Source of the DNA: a virus
Virus record (IMG/VR): IMGVR_UViG_3300021247_000331
Span: 1-30,999 of that record
Length of the DNA: 30,999 nt
Reading direction: 5' to 3' (one strand)
Shown here: piece after piece, positions 1 to 6,428 of the stretch
Layout of the letters: each line of letters begins with the position of its first letter
Position numbering within the stretch: the first letter of the stretch is position 1
Notes under the pieces: generated by a model
The model's database searches: none
What the model was told of the DNA's origin: nothing
What the model saw: only the letters and a program-made list of their open reading frames with translations
Translations under genes and position numbers: made by a program

Positions 1-9
1 AGTTTTCAT
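1..9 (-). CDS. Start of the edge-spanning small gene (5' end)
   Basis: The ATG at 9-7 opens a frame that leaves the window after three codons (M-K-T). Joined to position 30999 the frame continues without a stop to 30796, giving a protein of about 70 residues. An in-frame ATG also lies at 39, but it falls almost on the start point expected from the -7 box at 48-55, so the ATG at 9 is preferred. An A-rich leader with a CACTAAA element precedes it. Function unknown. Confidence 0.65.
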
Positions 10-47
10 AATATTTGTTTTTAGTGATTTGTTTTTCATTTCTTTGA

Positions 48-55
48 CAAATCTA
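48..55 (-). promoter_or_regulatory. Putative early promoter, -7 box
   Basis: On the minus strand this reads TAGATTTG, a match to the Bacteroidetes -7 consensus TAnnTTTG. It lies just downstream of the terminator at 109-147 and upstream of the first early gene (ATG at 9), the right place for the early promoter on the circular map. No good -33 TTG is visible at the usual spacing, so it may need an activator or be weak. Confidence 0.5.
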
Positions 56-72
56 TAAACAAAATGTTTATA
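54..72. promoter_or_regulatory. Operator-like perfect dyad
   Basis: TATAAAC-aaaat-GTTTATA is a perfect 7-bp inverted repeat with a 5-base centre. It begins at the edge of the -7 box (48-55) and covers the promoter spacer, where a repressor or activator dimer would act. No candidate regulator gene was recognised, so the binding protein could be of phage or host origin. Confidence 0.45.
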
Positions 73-108
73 AAAAAAACTTTTTACCATTTATTTTTCA
101 ATTTAACC

Positions 109-147
109 AAAAAAAAATTCCCAAGTCTATTAAAACAAGGGAATTTT
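109..147 (-). terminator. Strong intrinsic terminator after the NinG operon
   Basis: On the minus strand a 9-bp stem, AAAATTCCC paired with GGGAATTTT, has a 16-base loop and is followed by a run of T residues. It lies about 50 bases past the NinG stop and separates that operon from the early promoter at 48-55. Confidence 0.85.
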
Positions 148-193
148 CGTGGTCACTAAACCAAACATAAATGTAAAACCTTGACAAATATAG

Positions 194-736
194 CTATAAT
201 TCTTTGATTTTAATCTCATATTGCAACTTTTTTGCAATTAATTCTTCCTTTGTGTATTTGTAGTTCCTTTTTTCAATACTATCATTTTCTAAAGACTCTA
301 CATATTCTTTACCATATCTTGCAACTAATCCAATTCTGTATTCTGCTTGAGCCCCATCACGATATTTATTGCAATAAGCATTACATTGCTTGTGGCAATT
401 TCTTTCATCGAATATTAATCCGCTATAGACTTCGGCTTTGAAATAATGACCTCCAGCATACTCGGTTTTTTTTGTAGTTCCACAACTTATGCAAGGTAGT
501 TTCTCATCACGCATTCTGATGTACTTTTGAAAGACCTTCTTTGCTTCTGCTTCATATTGTGATAGCGTTTTAAGTTTGTTCTTTAAAATGGCTTTATTTG
601 CTTTCCATTCTCTTGCTTCCTTTTGCTCTTTTAATTTCTTGGAATGGATCATTGCACATTTATAATTGCAGACTGCTTGTGCAAACTGGACCGGTGTGAA
701 TACTTCTTGGCAGACTTTACATTTTTTTGGTTTCAT
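194..736 (-). CDS. ninG: NinG/Rap-like recombination endonuclease
   Basis: This 180-residue protein resembles lambda NinG (Rap), a structure-specific nuclease acting on recombination intermediates such as D-loops and Holliday junctions. An N-terminal zinc-finger-like part has C6, C9, C23 and C27. A basic coiled stretch follows (about 33-70). The C-terminal half has CISCG (82-86), GGHY (95-98), then DERN (110-113) with H115, C118 and C122, the usual NinG arrangement. The ATG overlaps the stop of the upstream 80-residue gene by 4 bp. It is the last gene of its operon, far from ERF and SSB on the linear map but next to the early region on the circle. Confidence 0.88.
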   Translation of the reverse strand: MKPKKCKVCQEVFTPVQFAQAVCNYKCAMIHSKKLKEQKEAREWKANKAILKNKLKTLSQYEAEAKKVFQKYIRMRDEKLPCISCGTTKKTEYAGGHYFKAEVYSGLIFDERNCHKQCNAYCNKYRDGAQAEYRIGLVARYGKEYVESLENDSIEKRNYKYTKEELIAKKLQYEIKIKEL

Positions 737-975
737 ACATCAAATTTTAAATCAAAAAGTAGTTTCATTTCAGCAGTCTTGTCAATTATTAAAATTTCTT
801 TTTGCTGAATGATGCTCTCCAGTATCTTAATGCAATGGTTCTCTATTTTCTTTCTTTTGTCTGTCTCTTTTTTCAAGACTTCCAATTCTTCTAAATAGAT
901 AACAAGGTTTTTGTAGTCATCCTCTATCTGCAAGGTTGCAAGATATGTCTCTTTGCTTTCGTATTTTGATTTCAT
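733..975 (-). CDS. Small charged coiled-coil protein, unknown function
   Basis: This 80-residue protein is rich in Glu, Lys, Ile and Leu and looks helical and coiled-coil throughout, with no Cys/His cluster and no membrane segment. Both ends overlap neighbours by 4 bp (ATGA), so it is translated as part of the short operon that ends with NinG. I do not recognise a family. Confidence 0.7.
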   Translation of the reverse strand: MKSKYESKETYLATLQIEDDYKNLVIYLEELEVLKKETDKRKKIENHCIKILESIIQQKEILIIDKTAEMKLLFDLKFDV

Positions 976-1136
976 TCTGTTAGGTTTTTTAAATAATTAA
1001 TGATTTGTTCTTCTGAATAATCTTCTTCAGTAATTATATAATTTACTTGATGTCTTTCTTTATATTTCCAAATAACTTCAATTAATATTTTACCACTAAA
1101 TTGCGTTTTATTTATTGATCTGATTTCTATTTCCAT
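972..1136 (-). CDS. Small hypothetical protein (54 aa)
   Basis: The frame starts MEIEIRSINK and ends NYLKNLTE with TGA. It fills the space between two genes exactly, overlapping the downstream start by 4 bp and the upstream stop by 10 bp. The residues suggest a short strand-rich part followed by an acidic helix. No function can be assigned; the support is the tight packing and coding-like composition. Confidence 0.6.
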   Translation of the reverse strand: MEIEIRSINKTQFSGKILIEVIWKYKERHQVNYIITEEDYSEEQIINYLKNLTE

Positions 1137-1354
1137 TGTGTTGTTGTTTTTAAAATCATTTTCATTTTATTTAATACACTATTATAATCTTCTTTTATCC
1201 ATTGATGAACATTTACATCTGAAAAGAAAAAGATTTTACAATACCCTTTTGAATGCTCCGAGTTTCCTTCTTGTACACATCTTATGTCATCGAAATCAAT
1301 TAACATTCTTTCGTTATTATTATTCAAAAATTCAATAAATATTCTATCTTTCAT
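1127..1354 (-). CDS. Small hypothetical protein (75 aa)
   Basis: I chose the ATG at 1354 (MKDRIFIEFL). The longer frame from 1456 would overlap the upstream gene by 40 bp and begins with unconvincing sequence. The protein is mixed alpha/beta. Its N-terminal half, with 'IEFLNNNNERMLIDFDDI', vaguely recalls FlbD-like small proteins, but this is too weak to name it. It sits in the operon ending with NinG. Confidence 0.6.
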   Translation of the reverse strand: MKDRIFIEFLNNNNERMLIDFDDIRCVQEGNSEHSKGYCKIFFFSDVNVHQWIKEDYNSVLNKMKMILKTTTQWK

Positions 1355-1416
1355 CTTAATTGCAGTATTGTTTTTTACTTTTCCGCTACTGAAATATAGT
1401 AGTGAACCGTTATATG

Positions 1417-1623
1417 CTATGGTTGGATAGTGCAATCCCGAACGTAAGCACCACAACTAGGACAATTATTTACTCTGTATTTTATCATTTTTTCACCATC
1501 AATAAAAGGCATTAATTTAACACCATCTTCTGTAACCATCCATCCTAAATCCATTTTTTCTAACCTACCACAGCATATAACAGCCGTTTTGCTCAATGTC
1601 GGTATTTTTTTGTCTTTGTCCAT
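1417..1623 (-). CDS. Small Cys-containing, zinc-ribbon-like protein (68 aa)
   Basis: Two Cys pairs, ICC near residue 17 and NCPSC near residue 54, flank a central strand-rich stretch, suggesting a small metal-binding fold. It is the first gene after the 535-bp non-coding region. The leader is AT-rich and no consensus promoter is clear; a TAACTTTG match at 1846-1853 is too isolated to trust. Function unknown. Confidence 0.6.
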   Translation of the reverse strand: MDKDKKIPTLSKTAVICCGRLEKMDLGWMVTEDGVKLMPFIDGEKMIKYRVNNCPSCGAYVRDCTIQP

Positions 1624-1664
1624 AATATTCTTAAATTTAGTTATTATTTAATTTTTTGTAAAGC

Positions 1665-1871
1665 AATGCTTTTATGCTACATTAGGACAAGTCAACTAAT
1701 TTAACATTTATTAATTCCCTATTTAATTAATCAAGCAATATCTACACTTCCTTGCTACGCCAATTTCTTATTTACTTCTCCTTTCGGAATGGCTCTTTAG
1801 TTCAGTTATATTTTTACCTTTCGGAATGTAGCACCCGTTAACAAGCAAAGTTAGAGCGGGATTTTTTATCT
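1665..1871 (+). ncRNA. Candidate structured RNA ending in a plus-strand terminator
   Basis: The block has several inverted repeats in a nested order. A long-range helix pairs 1675-1683 with 1825-1833. Inside lie hairpins 1710-1716/1725-1731, 1734-1738/1752-1756 and 1759-1762/1790-1793, plus two copies of CCTTTCGGAATG (1780-1791 and 1817-1828). Directly after the closing helix comes an intrinsic terminator on the plus strand. No ORF of useful length is present. No consensus promoter is visible, and the minus strand would form GAAA tetraloops at the repeated motif, so the strand is uncertain. It could instead be an origin or packaging element. Confidence 0.4.
1834..1867 (+). terminator. Plus-strand intrinsic terminator
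   Basis: CCCG (1834-1837) pairs with CGGG (1857-1860) and TAAC (1839-1842) with GTTA (1850-1853). A run of six T residues follows on the plus strand. On the minus strand no T-run follows the stem. It is the only clear plus-strand signal in a genome whose genes are all on the minus strand. Confidence 0.55.
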
Positions 1872-1982
1872 ATAACCGTTAGATATTACTTTTTGCATTA
1901 CTACTTCGCCTACTATCGAATCACTTCAATATACGATGGTTATTTTTCAGTCAACCGGTAAAACTTTTTTGGATAAGTCTAT
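1872..1982. other. Non-coding spacer between two candidate RNAs
   Basis: No ORF beyond about ten codons. ATAACC (1872-1877) and GGTTAT (1938-1943) could form a 6-bp helix enclosing smaller pairings such as ATCG/CGAT. The stretch lies between the ends of two convergent candidate transcripts and may simply be a buffer. Confidence 0.4.
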
Positions 1983-2029
1983 AAAAGAAAAATCCCTCAA
2001 TTAAGCTGCTTGGAAGACTTAATCAAGGG
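1983..2029 (-). terminator. Intrinsic terminator of the late/lysis transcript and candidate sRNA
   Basis: A 12-bp stem with two G-T pairs joins 2018-2029 to 1994-2005, with a 12-base loop. It is followed on the minus strand by ATTTTTCTTTT. It is the first terminator downstream of the endolysin gene. Confidence 0.75.
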
Positions 2030-2090
2030 TTATCTTTTTCTACAATCTTTGTGAATCAGATAATCAAATCCGATTCCAAGCAGATTGATT
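1983..2090 (-). ncRNA. Candidate small RNA of about 105 nt
   Basis: A -7 box (2095-2102) lies just upstream and an intrinsic terminator ends the block. The 5' part folds into a long hairpin: 2043-2048 with 2082-2087, 2049-2051 with 2077-2079, and 2053-2061 with 2068-2076, only small bulges between. Ten bases of its 5' arm (2074-2083) are perfectly complementary to the loop of the terminator hairpin (2006-2015). This allows a pseudoknot, a fold switch, or pairing between molecules. It could instead be the 3' end of the lysis transcript with a chance -7 match. Confidence 0.45.
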
Positions 2091-2094
2091 GGCA

Positions 2095-2102
2095 CAAATA
2101 TA
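2095..2102 (-). promoter_or_regulatory. Putative -7 promoter box for the small RNA
   Basis: TATATTTG on the minus strand fits TAnnTTTG. It lies about 5-8 bases before the start of the structured RNA and 57 bases past the endolysin stop. The -33 region is only T-rich, so the call is tentative. Confidence 0.4.
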
Positions 2103-2158
2103 AAAAATTATTTTAATAAAAAAGCATTTCTATTAAAATTTCTTTTTAATATACGTAA

Positions 2159-2632
2159 TTATATTAAATCTTTATCACTTTTGTATGGAATATAAACTGT
2201 CTTTCCATTTACTTTTTTGGCTACTAATATTTGTTGTCTATTCTTATCAGAATAAGAAACGTGTACCCAAGATAATTCTTTGTTTTTTGGATGTTCTGCT
2301 ATTAACTGGTCAAACTTTAAATTATCTTTTATAAAATGAAAAACTTGAGCATTTGTCAACTTGTCTCCTTTCATATCAATGTCGATAGCTTCTCCGGAGC
2401 AATGTTGGCTTGTAATACTGCCTTTAATGGCTTGATTTAAGTTCATTATTCTGTAACCGGAAGATATGTGTATCGGTGTATCGAAATGCTCTCTAACCGG
2501 CTCAAATACTTTCTCTGCCAATCTTACCAAGTTTGCTAACTGTAGTTGATTAGGTTGATTTACTATGCCTAATTTAATGGCAGTTTCGCTATGTGTTAAT
2601 TCCTCTAACGTTAAATGTTTACTAACTTTCAT
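2159..2632 (-). CDS. M15-family peptidase, phage endolysin
   Basis: This 157-residue protein matches the M15 (D-Ala-D-Ala carboxypeptidase-like) fold used by many phage endolysins to cut peptidoglycan cross-bridge peptides. Seen: SGYR (58-61), H77 with D84 in the HxxGxAxD motif, and WVH with H124 as third zinc ligand. There is no signal peptide, so it should depend on the holin for release. The ATG overlaps the spanin-like gene by 11 bp. It is the last late gene before the non-coding region. Confidence 0.9.
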   Translation of the reverse strand: MKVSKHLTLEELTHSETAIKLGIVNQPNQLQLANLVRLAEKVFEPVREHFDTPIHISSGYRIMNLNQAIKGSITSQHCSGEAIDIDMKGDKLTNAQVFHFIKDNLKFDQLIAEHPKNKELSWVHVSYSDKNRQQILVAKKVNGKTVYIPYKSDKDLI

Positions 2633-3110
2633 TGTTTCTTTTTTTTCTATAAATAAATAATATTAATACTAAACCTAAAAATGATAAAAGCAAAAATAAA
2701 AAGTGCCAAAAAGGTAATGGCTTCTTGTCTATTTTTTTAGTATCTACTTTTGTTGTTTGTTCTAATTCTTCCTTAACCTTTATATTTACCGCTTTATCTT
2801 CGATTTGCGACACTTTTTTATCTTTTACTATACTTATATTAGACTTTCTTTTTTTCTGCTTTAAAATAGTGTTAAAATAAGTCTTTCCATTTACGGTCAT
2901 TGGTTTGGAATTATCCACCGGAATGAATTCTATTTCTTCGCAGTTGCTTGTGTCTACTATTTTAGTGTTTTCAACTGTGTTTGTAGTTGTCTTTGAAGTA
3001 TCTACTATACTGGTTGTAGTTTCTTGTTTGGTTTCTTGGTCAATAACTGACTTGTTTACCTTTCTTGATCCACAACTAACCAAGAATAAAAGCAATATTA
3101 AATATCTCAT
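2622..3110 (-). CDS. Lipoprotein with C-terminal TM, candidate unimolecular spanin
   Basis: The N-terminus is a lipoprotein signal peptide (MRYLILLLFLVSCGS; lipobox LVSC, Cys13). A hydrophilic Thr/Lys-rich region follows (about 20-130), then one membrane helix (about 134-154) and a basic tail, RKKRNN. An N-terminal lipid anchor plus a C-terminal inner-membrane helix is the defining topology of u-spanins such as T1 gp11, which fuse outer and inner membranes at lysis. Its place among holin, XhlA-like and endolysin genes supports this. The family itself is not recognised by sequence. Confidence 0.7.
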   Translation of the reverse strand: MRYLILLLFLVSCGSRKVNKSVIDQETKQETTTSIVDTSKTTTNTVENTKIVDTSNCEEIEFIPVDNSKPMTVNGKTYFNTILKQKKRKSNISIVKDKKVSQIEDKAVNIKVKEELEQTTKVDTKKIDKKPLPFWHFLFLLLSFLGLVLILFIYRKKRNNES

Positions 3111-3409
3111 AAGCTAAATAGTTTTTTAAAAGCAATTCCAATAGTTATAAATACAACTCCGGCTATTCCTTTACCCCAAAATTTTACATTATCCATATCA
3201 TTTTCCATCAACTGTAGTTGCATTTCAAGTCTGTCGACTTTATCCTCTACCAATTCCATCACTTTAACAAAACCTTTTCTGCCATTCAATTCAGTTCCAC
3301 CTAATAAAATTCGCACTTCCTTCAATTCATCCTTCACATCTTTCATATCGGTCTTATAGACTTTGAAATGATTTTCAAGTCTGTCTAATCTTTCGCTTTC
3401 TTCACTCAT
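3107..3409 (-). CDS. XhlA-like coiled-coil membrane protein
   Basis: The ATG at 3409 gives 100 residues and an 8-bp overlap (ATGAGTGA) with the holin stop; the upstream ATG at 3466 would read through the holin gene. A long charged coiled coil (about 1-75), with repeated DRLE segments, is followed by one C-terminal membrane helix (about 80-97). This is the architecture of XhlA-type proteins that act with holins in PBSX-like phages. A role in lysis is inferred from shape and place. Confidence 0.65.
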   Translation of the reverse strand: MSEESERLDRLENHFKVYKTDMKDVKDELKEVRILLGGTELNGRKGFVKVMELVEDKVDRLEMQLQLMENDMDNVKFWGKGIAGVVFITIGIAFKKLFSL

Positions 3410-3623
3410 TGCCTTTGGTATTTTCGTTTTGTTTCTGTGTTCTAAAAAGACTAAATCCACCAGCACCTAAAAAACCCAAAAAGACAAACTCTTTCACATC
3501 GAATGACTCTTTTACCAAAGGACAAAATACATAGATTACTGCGACAAAAAAAGTGCTAAAGGTAAGCAATCTCTTTTGAGACCACTTTCCATTGTTTTGC
3601 AAAGTATCTTTAATTATTTTCAT
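3402..3623 (-). CDS. Putative holin (two TM segments)
   Basis: A 73-residue protein with two hydrophobic helices, about 19-38 and 46-61, a basic N-terminal part and a polar C-terminal tail. Size and topology fit a class II-type holin that opens the inner membrane for the endolysin. It sits directly before the XhlA-like, spanin-like and M15 genes, with 4-8 bp overlaps. Sequence identity to a named holin family was not recognised. Confidence 0.65.
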   Translation of the reverse strand: MKIIKDTLQNNGKWSQKRLLTFSTFFVAVIYVFCPLVKESFDVKEFVFLGFLGAGGFSLFRTQKQNENTKGNE

Positions 3624-4030
3624 ATAGATATGTTATTTGCTTGAATAAAAATATCATCAGTCTGTTGATCTGTCAATCCTAAAATAGACTGCAATAATAA
3701 AACGGTTTGGCTATATCTTTCAACGGTAGTGCCATAGTTCCAAATGTACAATGCACCGGTCTTTTGTGGCTCTTGCAAATTATTCAAAGCAGTTTCAACT
3801 ACTTGCTCTAAAGATGACAATTTTAAGATAGTTCTAATTCGCCAAAGTTGTACTTCTGATGGACATTCAATAATTTGATTTTCTATAACTACCCATTCAA
3901 CACCATTCCATTCACAAGAATCACTTATAGGTACAAGTTCTGTACTATTAACTAAAGTCTTTTCAATCGAAAAATATTGACCGATATATTTTTTTGATAT
4001 TTCATCAAATACAAAAAATTGTTTTTCCAT
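3620..4030 (-). CDS. Fibre-associated protein, possibly fibre assembly factor
   Basis: The 136-residue protein has a strand-rich N-terminal part ending near 'EWNGVEWVV' and a helical C-terminal half with 'QLWRIRTILKL', 'WNYGTTVER' and 'LGLTDQQTDDIF'. Small proteins of this shape often follow the fibre gene in flavobacterial phages; I recall the family but know no tested function. By position it may help fold or attach the fibre encoded just upstream (4033-5484). Confidence 0.55.
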   Translation of the reverse strand: MEKQFFVFDEISKKYIGQYFSIEKTLVNSTELVPISDSCEWNGVEWVVIENQIIECPSEVQLWRIRTILKLSSLEQVVETALNNLQEPQKTGALYIWNYGTTVERYSQTVLLLQSILGLTDQQTDDIFIQANNISI

Positions 4031-4032
4031 TT

Positions 4033-5484
4033 TTACGTTGTTAAATATGTTACCGTTACCGTTACTACTTGATAATTTGCAGCCGCTCTTTGTACAAAGA
4101 TATCAAAACCAGTATTTGTACTATTTGTTTTTAAAAGCACATAAGTTGTTGTTGTGCTTGGTGAAAAATTTGTTTGCATAATTCCACCACCTACTGCAAT
4201 TACTCTATTAGTTGAAGGAGCTCCACCACTTGCAACATATGGGGATGGACAATCAGTAGGCAATGGTATCGTTACAGCTGTAAGAGACCCTCCCCCGTTC
4301 GCATAAGATAGATTTATTCTCAATGTAACTACATTACCTATTTGATTCCAACTATAAGAATGTGTTGTTGCTCCACTTGGAGCAGTTGTTCCGGTCCAAA
4401 TTGGAGTGCCAGTATAAACTTGATTTGCTATAGATTTGAAAGTTTGAGAGTCTCCGTTGGCAGTAGCATTTGTATTATTTGCAATAACTGTATATGCTGA
4501 TAATGATTTATCTTGCTTTAAATCTAAAGCATCAAATACTGCATTTTGGCTTGGTGCTTTATCTGTAACACCATCGACAATAGTATCTTCAATTATTGTT
4601 TTGTTTTTCCAAACTTGTGTAGAAGTTTCATAAACTAATGGTTGATTGTTTAGTGGTGTGTTTATTAATACGTTATGCAGTTCATCTAATTCATAACCGT
4701 TATTAACTTTAACAAATATAGTTCCTTGTGTGATATGTGCGTGAATTACATATCCAATAATCACCAAGTGATTTGGTGCAATCGGCTTAACCTTTGTTAA
4801 ATTTCCGGCAACGGTTGGACTTAAGTATAGTACATCACCATCTACCCAAGTTTCTCCTTGAAGACTACCGGTTGTATTTATATTTCGAACCAATCCACTT
4901 GTTGTAATAAATCCTTCTTGGTTGTTTACAATAGTTTCAGTCACTAATCCAATAGTTTCAGCACTCAACAAATCGTTTGTGGCTTGTGCTAAATCAACTT
5001 TTAATCTTTGACCTTGTGAACCGGTAACCCTAACCGCTTGATAGTTGGCTTCTAATAAATCAATATTTGTTGCAGTCTTGTTTACTACTCTGACAACTTG
5101 TTCTTGTCCTATTTGTAGTTTAACGTTGCCACCTTTCAAGATTAAATCCAAAGTCCCATCGGTATCATTGTAATATACTGAACCGGCATTTGTAGGTATA
5201 TTAGTTGGTGTATTGTCAAACTCTATATTTCCGGTAAGCAATCCAAATTCTCCCAAGTTGACATCACTCGTTGCACCAACATAAGGCACTAATCCGGTTG
5301 CAGAAACAATAGGATTATTTGCATCTGTATTATTTACAGATATATTAGCACCCGCAACAATCGATTGTATACCACCACCACCACCGGTCTGTGTATTAAC
5401 GTTTATAGTGGTTAGGTTTGGCTCAATAGTTAAAGTGATTATCTCAACTACCGGTGTAATATTAATGTCTATTATATCGCTCAT
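4033..5484 (-). CDS. Tail fibre / receptor-binding protein
   Basis: The 483-residue protein is rich in Thr, Asn, Val and Gly with beta-structure repeats. The N-terminus has a GGGGG stretch and 'LVPYVGATSDVNLGE', a phrase common in Bacteroidetes phage structural proteins. The middle (about 130-260) suggests a trimeric stalk, and the C-terminal 120 residues form a separate strand-rich tip. It overlaps the upstream BppU-like gene by 1 bp. As the most exposed structural protein it is the best candidate for host recognition. Confidence 0.6.
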   Translation of the reverse strand: MSDIIDINITPVVEIITLTIEPNLTTINVNTQTGGGGGIQSIVAGANISVNNTDANNPIVSATGLVPYVGATSDVNLGEFGLLTGNIEFDNTPTNIPTNAGSVYYNDTDGTLDLILKGGNVKLQIGQEQVVRVVNKTATNIDLLEANYQAVRVTGSQGQRLKVDLAQATNDLLSAETIGLVTETIVNNQEGFITTSGLVRNINTTGSLQGETWVDGDVLYLSPTVAGNLTKVKPIAPNHLVIIGYVIHAHITQGTIFVKVNNGYELDELHNVLINTPLNNQPLVYETSTQVWKNKTIIEDTIVDGVTDKAPSQNAVFDALDLKQDKSLSAYTVIANNTNATANGDSQTFKSIANQVYTGTPIWTGTTAPSGATTHSYSWNQIGNVVTLRINLSYANGGGSLTAVTIPLPTDCPSPYVASGGAPSTNRVIAVGGGIMQTNFSPSTTTTYVLLKTNSTNTGFDIFVQRAAANYQVVTVTVTYLTT

Positions 5485-5819
5485 TATCTTGTTATATCAC
5501 ATTCAACTAAAAAATCACCACTTAACCAAGTCTTTACACTACCATCAGCAAAAGTGATTTGGATATCGTATTCGTACAATCCGGAAGCAATGTCAATTAT
5601 CTGCTTGTTGATTTTGAATAAACCACCGGAAGCATTTGTAATTGTAATTCCGGCACTCGCTACACTTGTCAAGTTCAAAGCAATCAATCCACCGCATTCA
5701 CTTCTCAACTGCATTTTTATGACTGCACCGGTCAAACTTAAAGGCACACTGTTTTTAACAATCGCAAAATTAACTTCTTCGAAAGTATCTCCTTTTATAT
5801 GTGTGAAATTATAACTCAT
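5484..5819 (-). CDS. BppU N-domain-like baseplate protein
   Basis: The 111-residue sequence follows the pattern of the N-terminal domain of phage upper baseplate proteins: 'IKGDTFEEVNF' at the start, 'LTGAVIKMQLR' in the middle, and 'GLYEYDIQITFADG' then a final 'GDF' near the end. It probably links the tail tip to the fibre encoded immediately downstream. Confidence 0.6.
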   Translation of the reverse strand: MSYNFTHIKGDTFEEVNFAIVKNSVPLSLTGAVIKMQLRSECGGLIALNLTSVASAGITITNASGGLFKINKQIIDIASGLYEYDIQITFADGSVKTWLSGDFLVECDITR

Positions 5820-5925
5820 CTTTTTTCATTTGCTTTGATAAATACTCTTTGACCTTCTCTATATTCTCTTGCTTGATTTTATAAGCAATGAATTTGTTTT
5901 GCGTTTTGTTCTCTTCTTTTTTCAT
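5809..5925 (-). CDS. Small lysine-rich protein (38 aa)
   Basis: MKKEENKTQNKF... to ...KKDEL, a charged, probably helical peptide. The ATG overlaps the upstream stop by 4 bp and the stop overlaps the next start by 11 bp, so it fills a gap in an otherwise tightly packed operon. Function unknown. Confidence 0.6.
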   Translation of the reverse strand: MKKEENKTQNKFIAYKIKQENIEKVKEYLSKQMKKDEL

Positions 5926-6425
5926 AATACCCAAGGACAAGGATTTGCTTTTTGATCCGGATACATATCGCTATCTCTGTTTGTCCAGTATTCCGGAAAC
6001 ATAGCACTTGCATTAATTCCCATATAATCGATAAATCTCTTTGCGTAAAAGTCTGCAAAAGTTCTATGCTTCTGCACAAGCAAGTCAAGTTCTTCTTTTG
6101 TAGTGCTTTCGCTATTATCGCTTCTGTGTTTGAATACACCACCATTTCTGATTTGATAGTTTGCAAATGGAAGATAGTCAACCATCGCAAAATGTATCAA
6201 CATCGGTTGTACATAGTCTTTGACCAAGTTTAAATAATCACCGGTTAAAGTAGAAGTGTTTATTTTTGTAGTAATCGTGTTATAAAGTTGAGTACCCAAA
6301 TAATTCTGCAAGTGCATTTGTTGGGCAATCTTAATAAATTGCATAAATAGATCAGCATCAACATTACCATTTAATATAGTATTTGCTTTTAAGTCTGTTT
6401 GCGTTATGAATAGTGTTGTTGCCAT
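5922..6425 (-). CDS. Head-tail connector/adaptor-like protein (DUF6712-like)
   Basis: The 167-residue helical protein begins with 'FITQTDLKANTILNGNVDADLF', then 'IKIAQQMHLQNYLG' and a long helical region around 'DYVQPMLIHFAMVDYLPF'. This is the layout of gp6-like adaptor proteins that bind beneath the portal and of a Bacteroidetes phage family I recall as DUF6712. The ATG lies 3 bp past the portal stop, which supports a connector role. Confidence 0.6.
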   Translation of the reverse strand: MATTLFITQTDLKANTILNGNVDADLFMQFIKIAQQMHLQNYLGTQLYNTITTKINTSTLTGDYLNLVKDYVQPMLIHFAMVDYLPFANYQIRNGGVFKHRSDNSESTTKEELDLLVQKHRTFADFYAKRFIDYMGINASAMFPEYWTNRDSDMYPDQKANPCPWVL

Positions 6426-6428
6426 TTC

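Noticed and set aside
185-192. TATATTTG match to the -7 consensus just after the NinG gene
   Set aside because: It lies between a gene end and its terminator with no product behind it and no -33 element; a chance match in AT-rich DNA is likely.
1801-1871. Possible tRNA-like fold near the plus-strand terminator
   Set aside because: No acceptor stem, T-loop sequence or anticodon arm of the right size can be drawn.
4033-5484. Diversity-generating retroelement or variable repeat in the fibre gene
   Set aside because: No reverse transcriptase gene and no template/variable repeat pair were seen.
5879-6190. 103-codon minus-strand frame inside the adaptor gene
   Set aside because: It runs in another frame of the well-supported 167-residue gene and is rich in Cys, Arg and Ile in a way unlike the other proteins.
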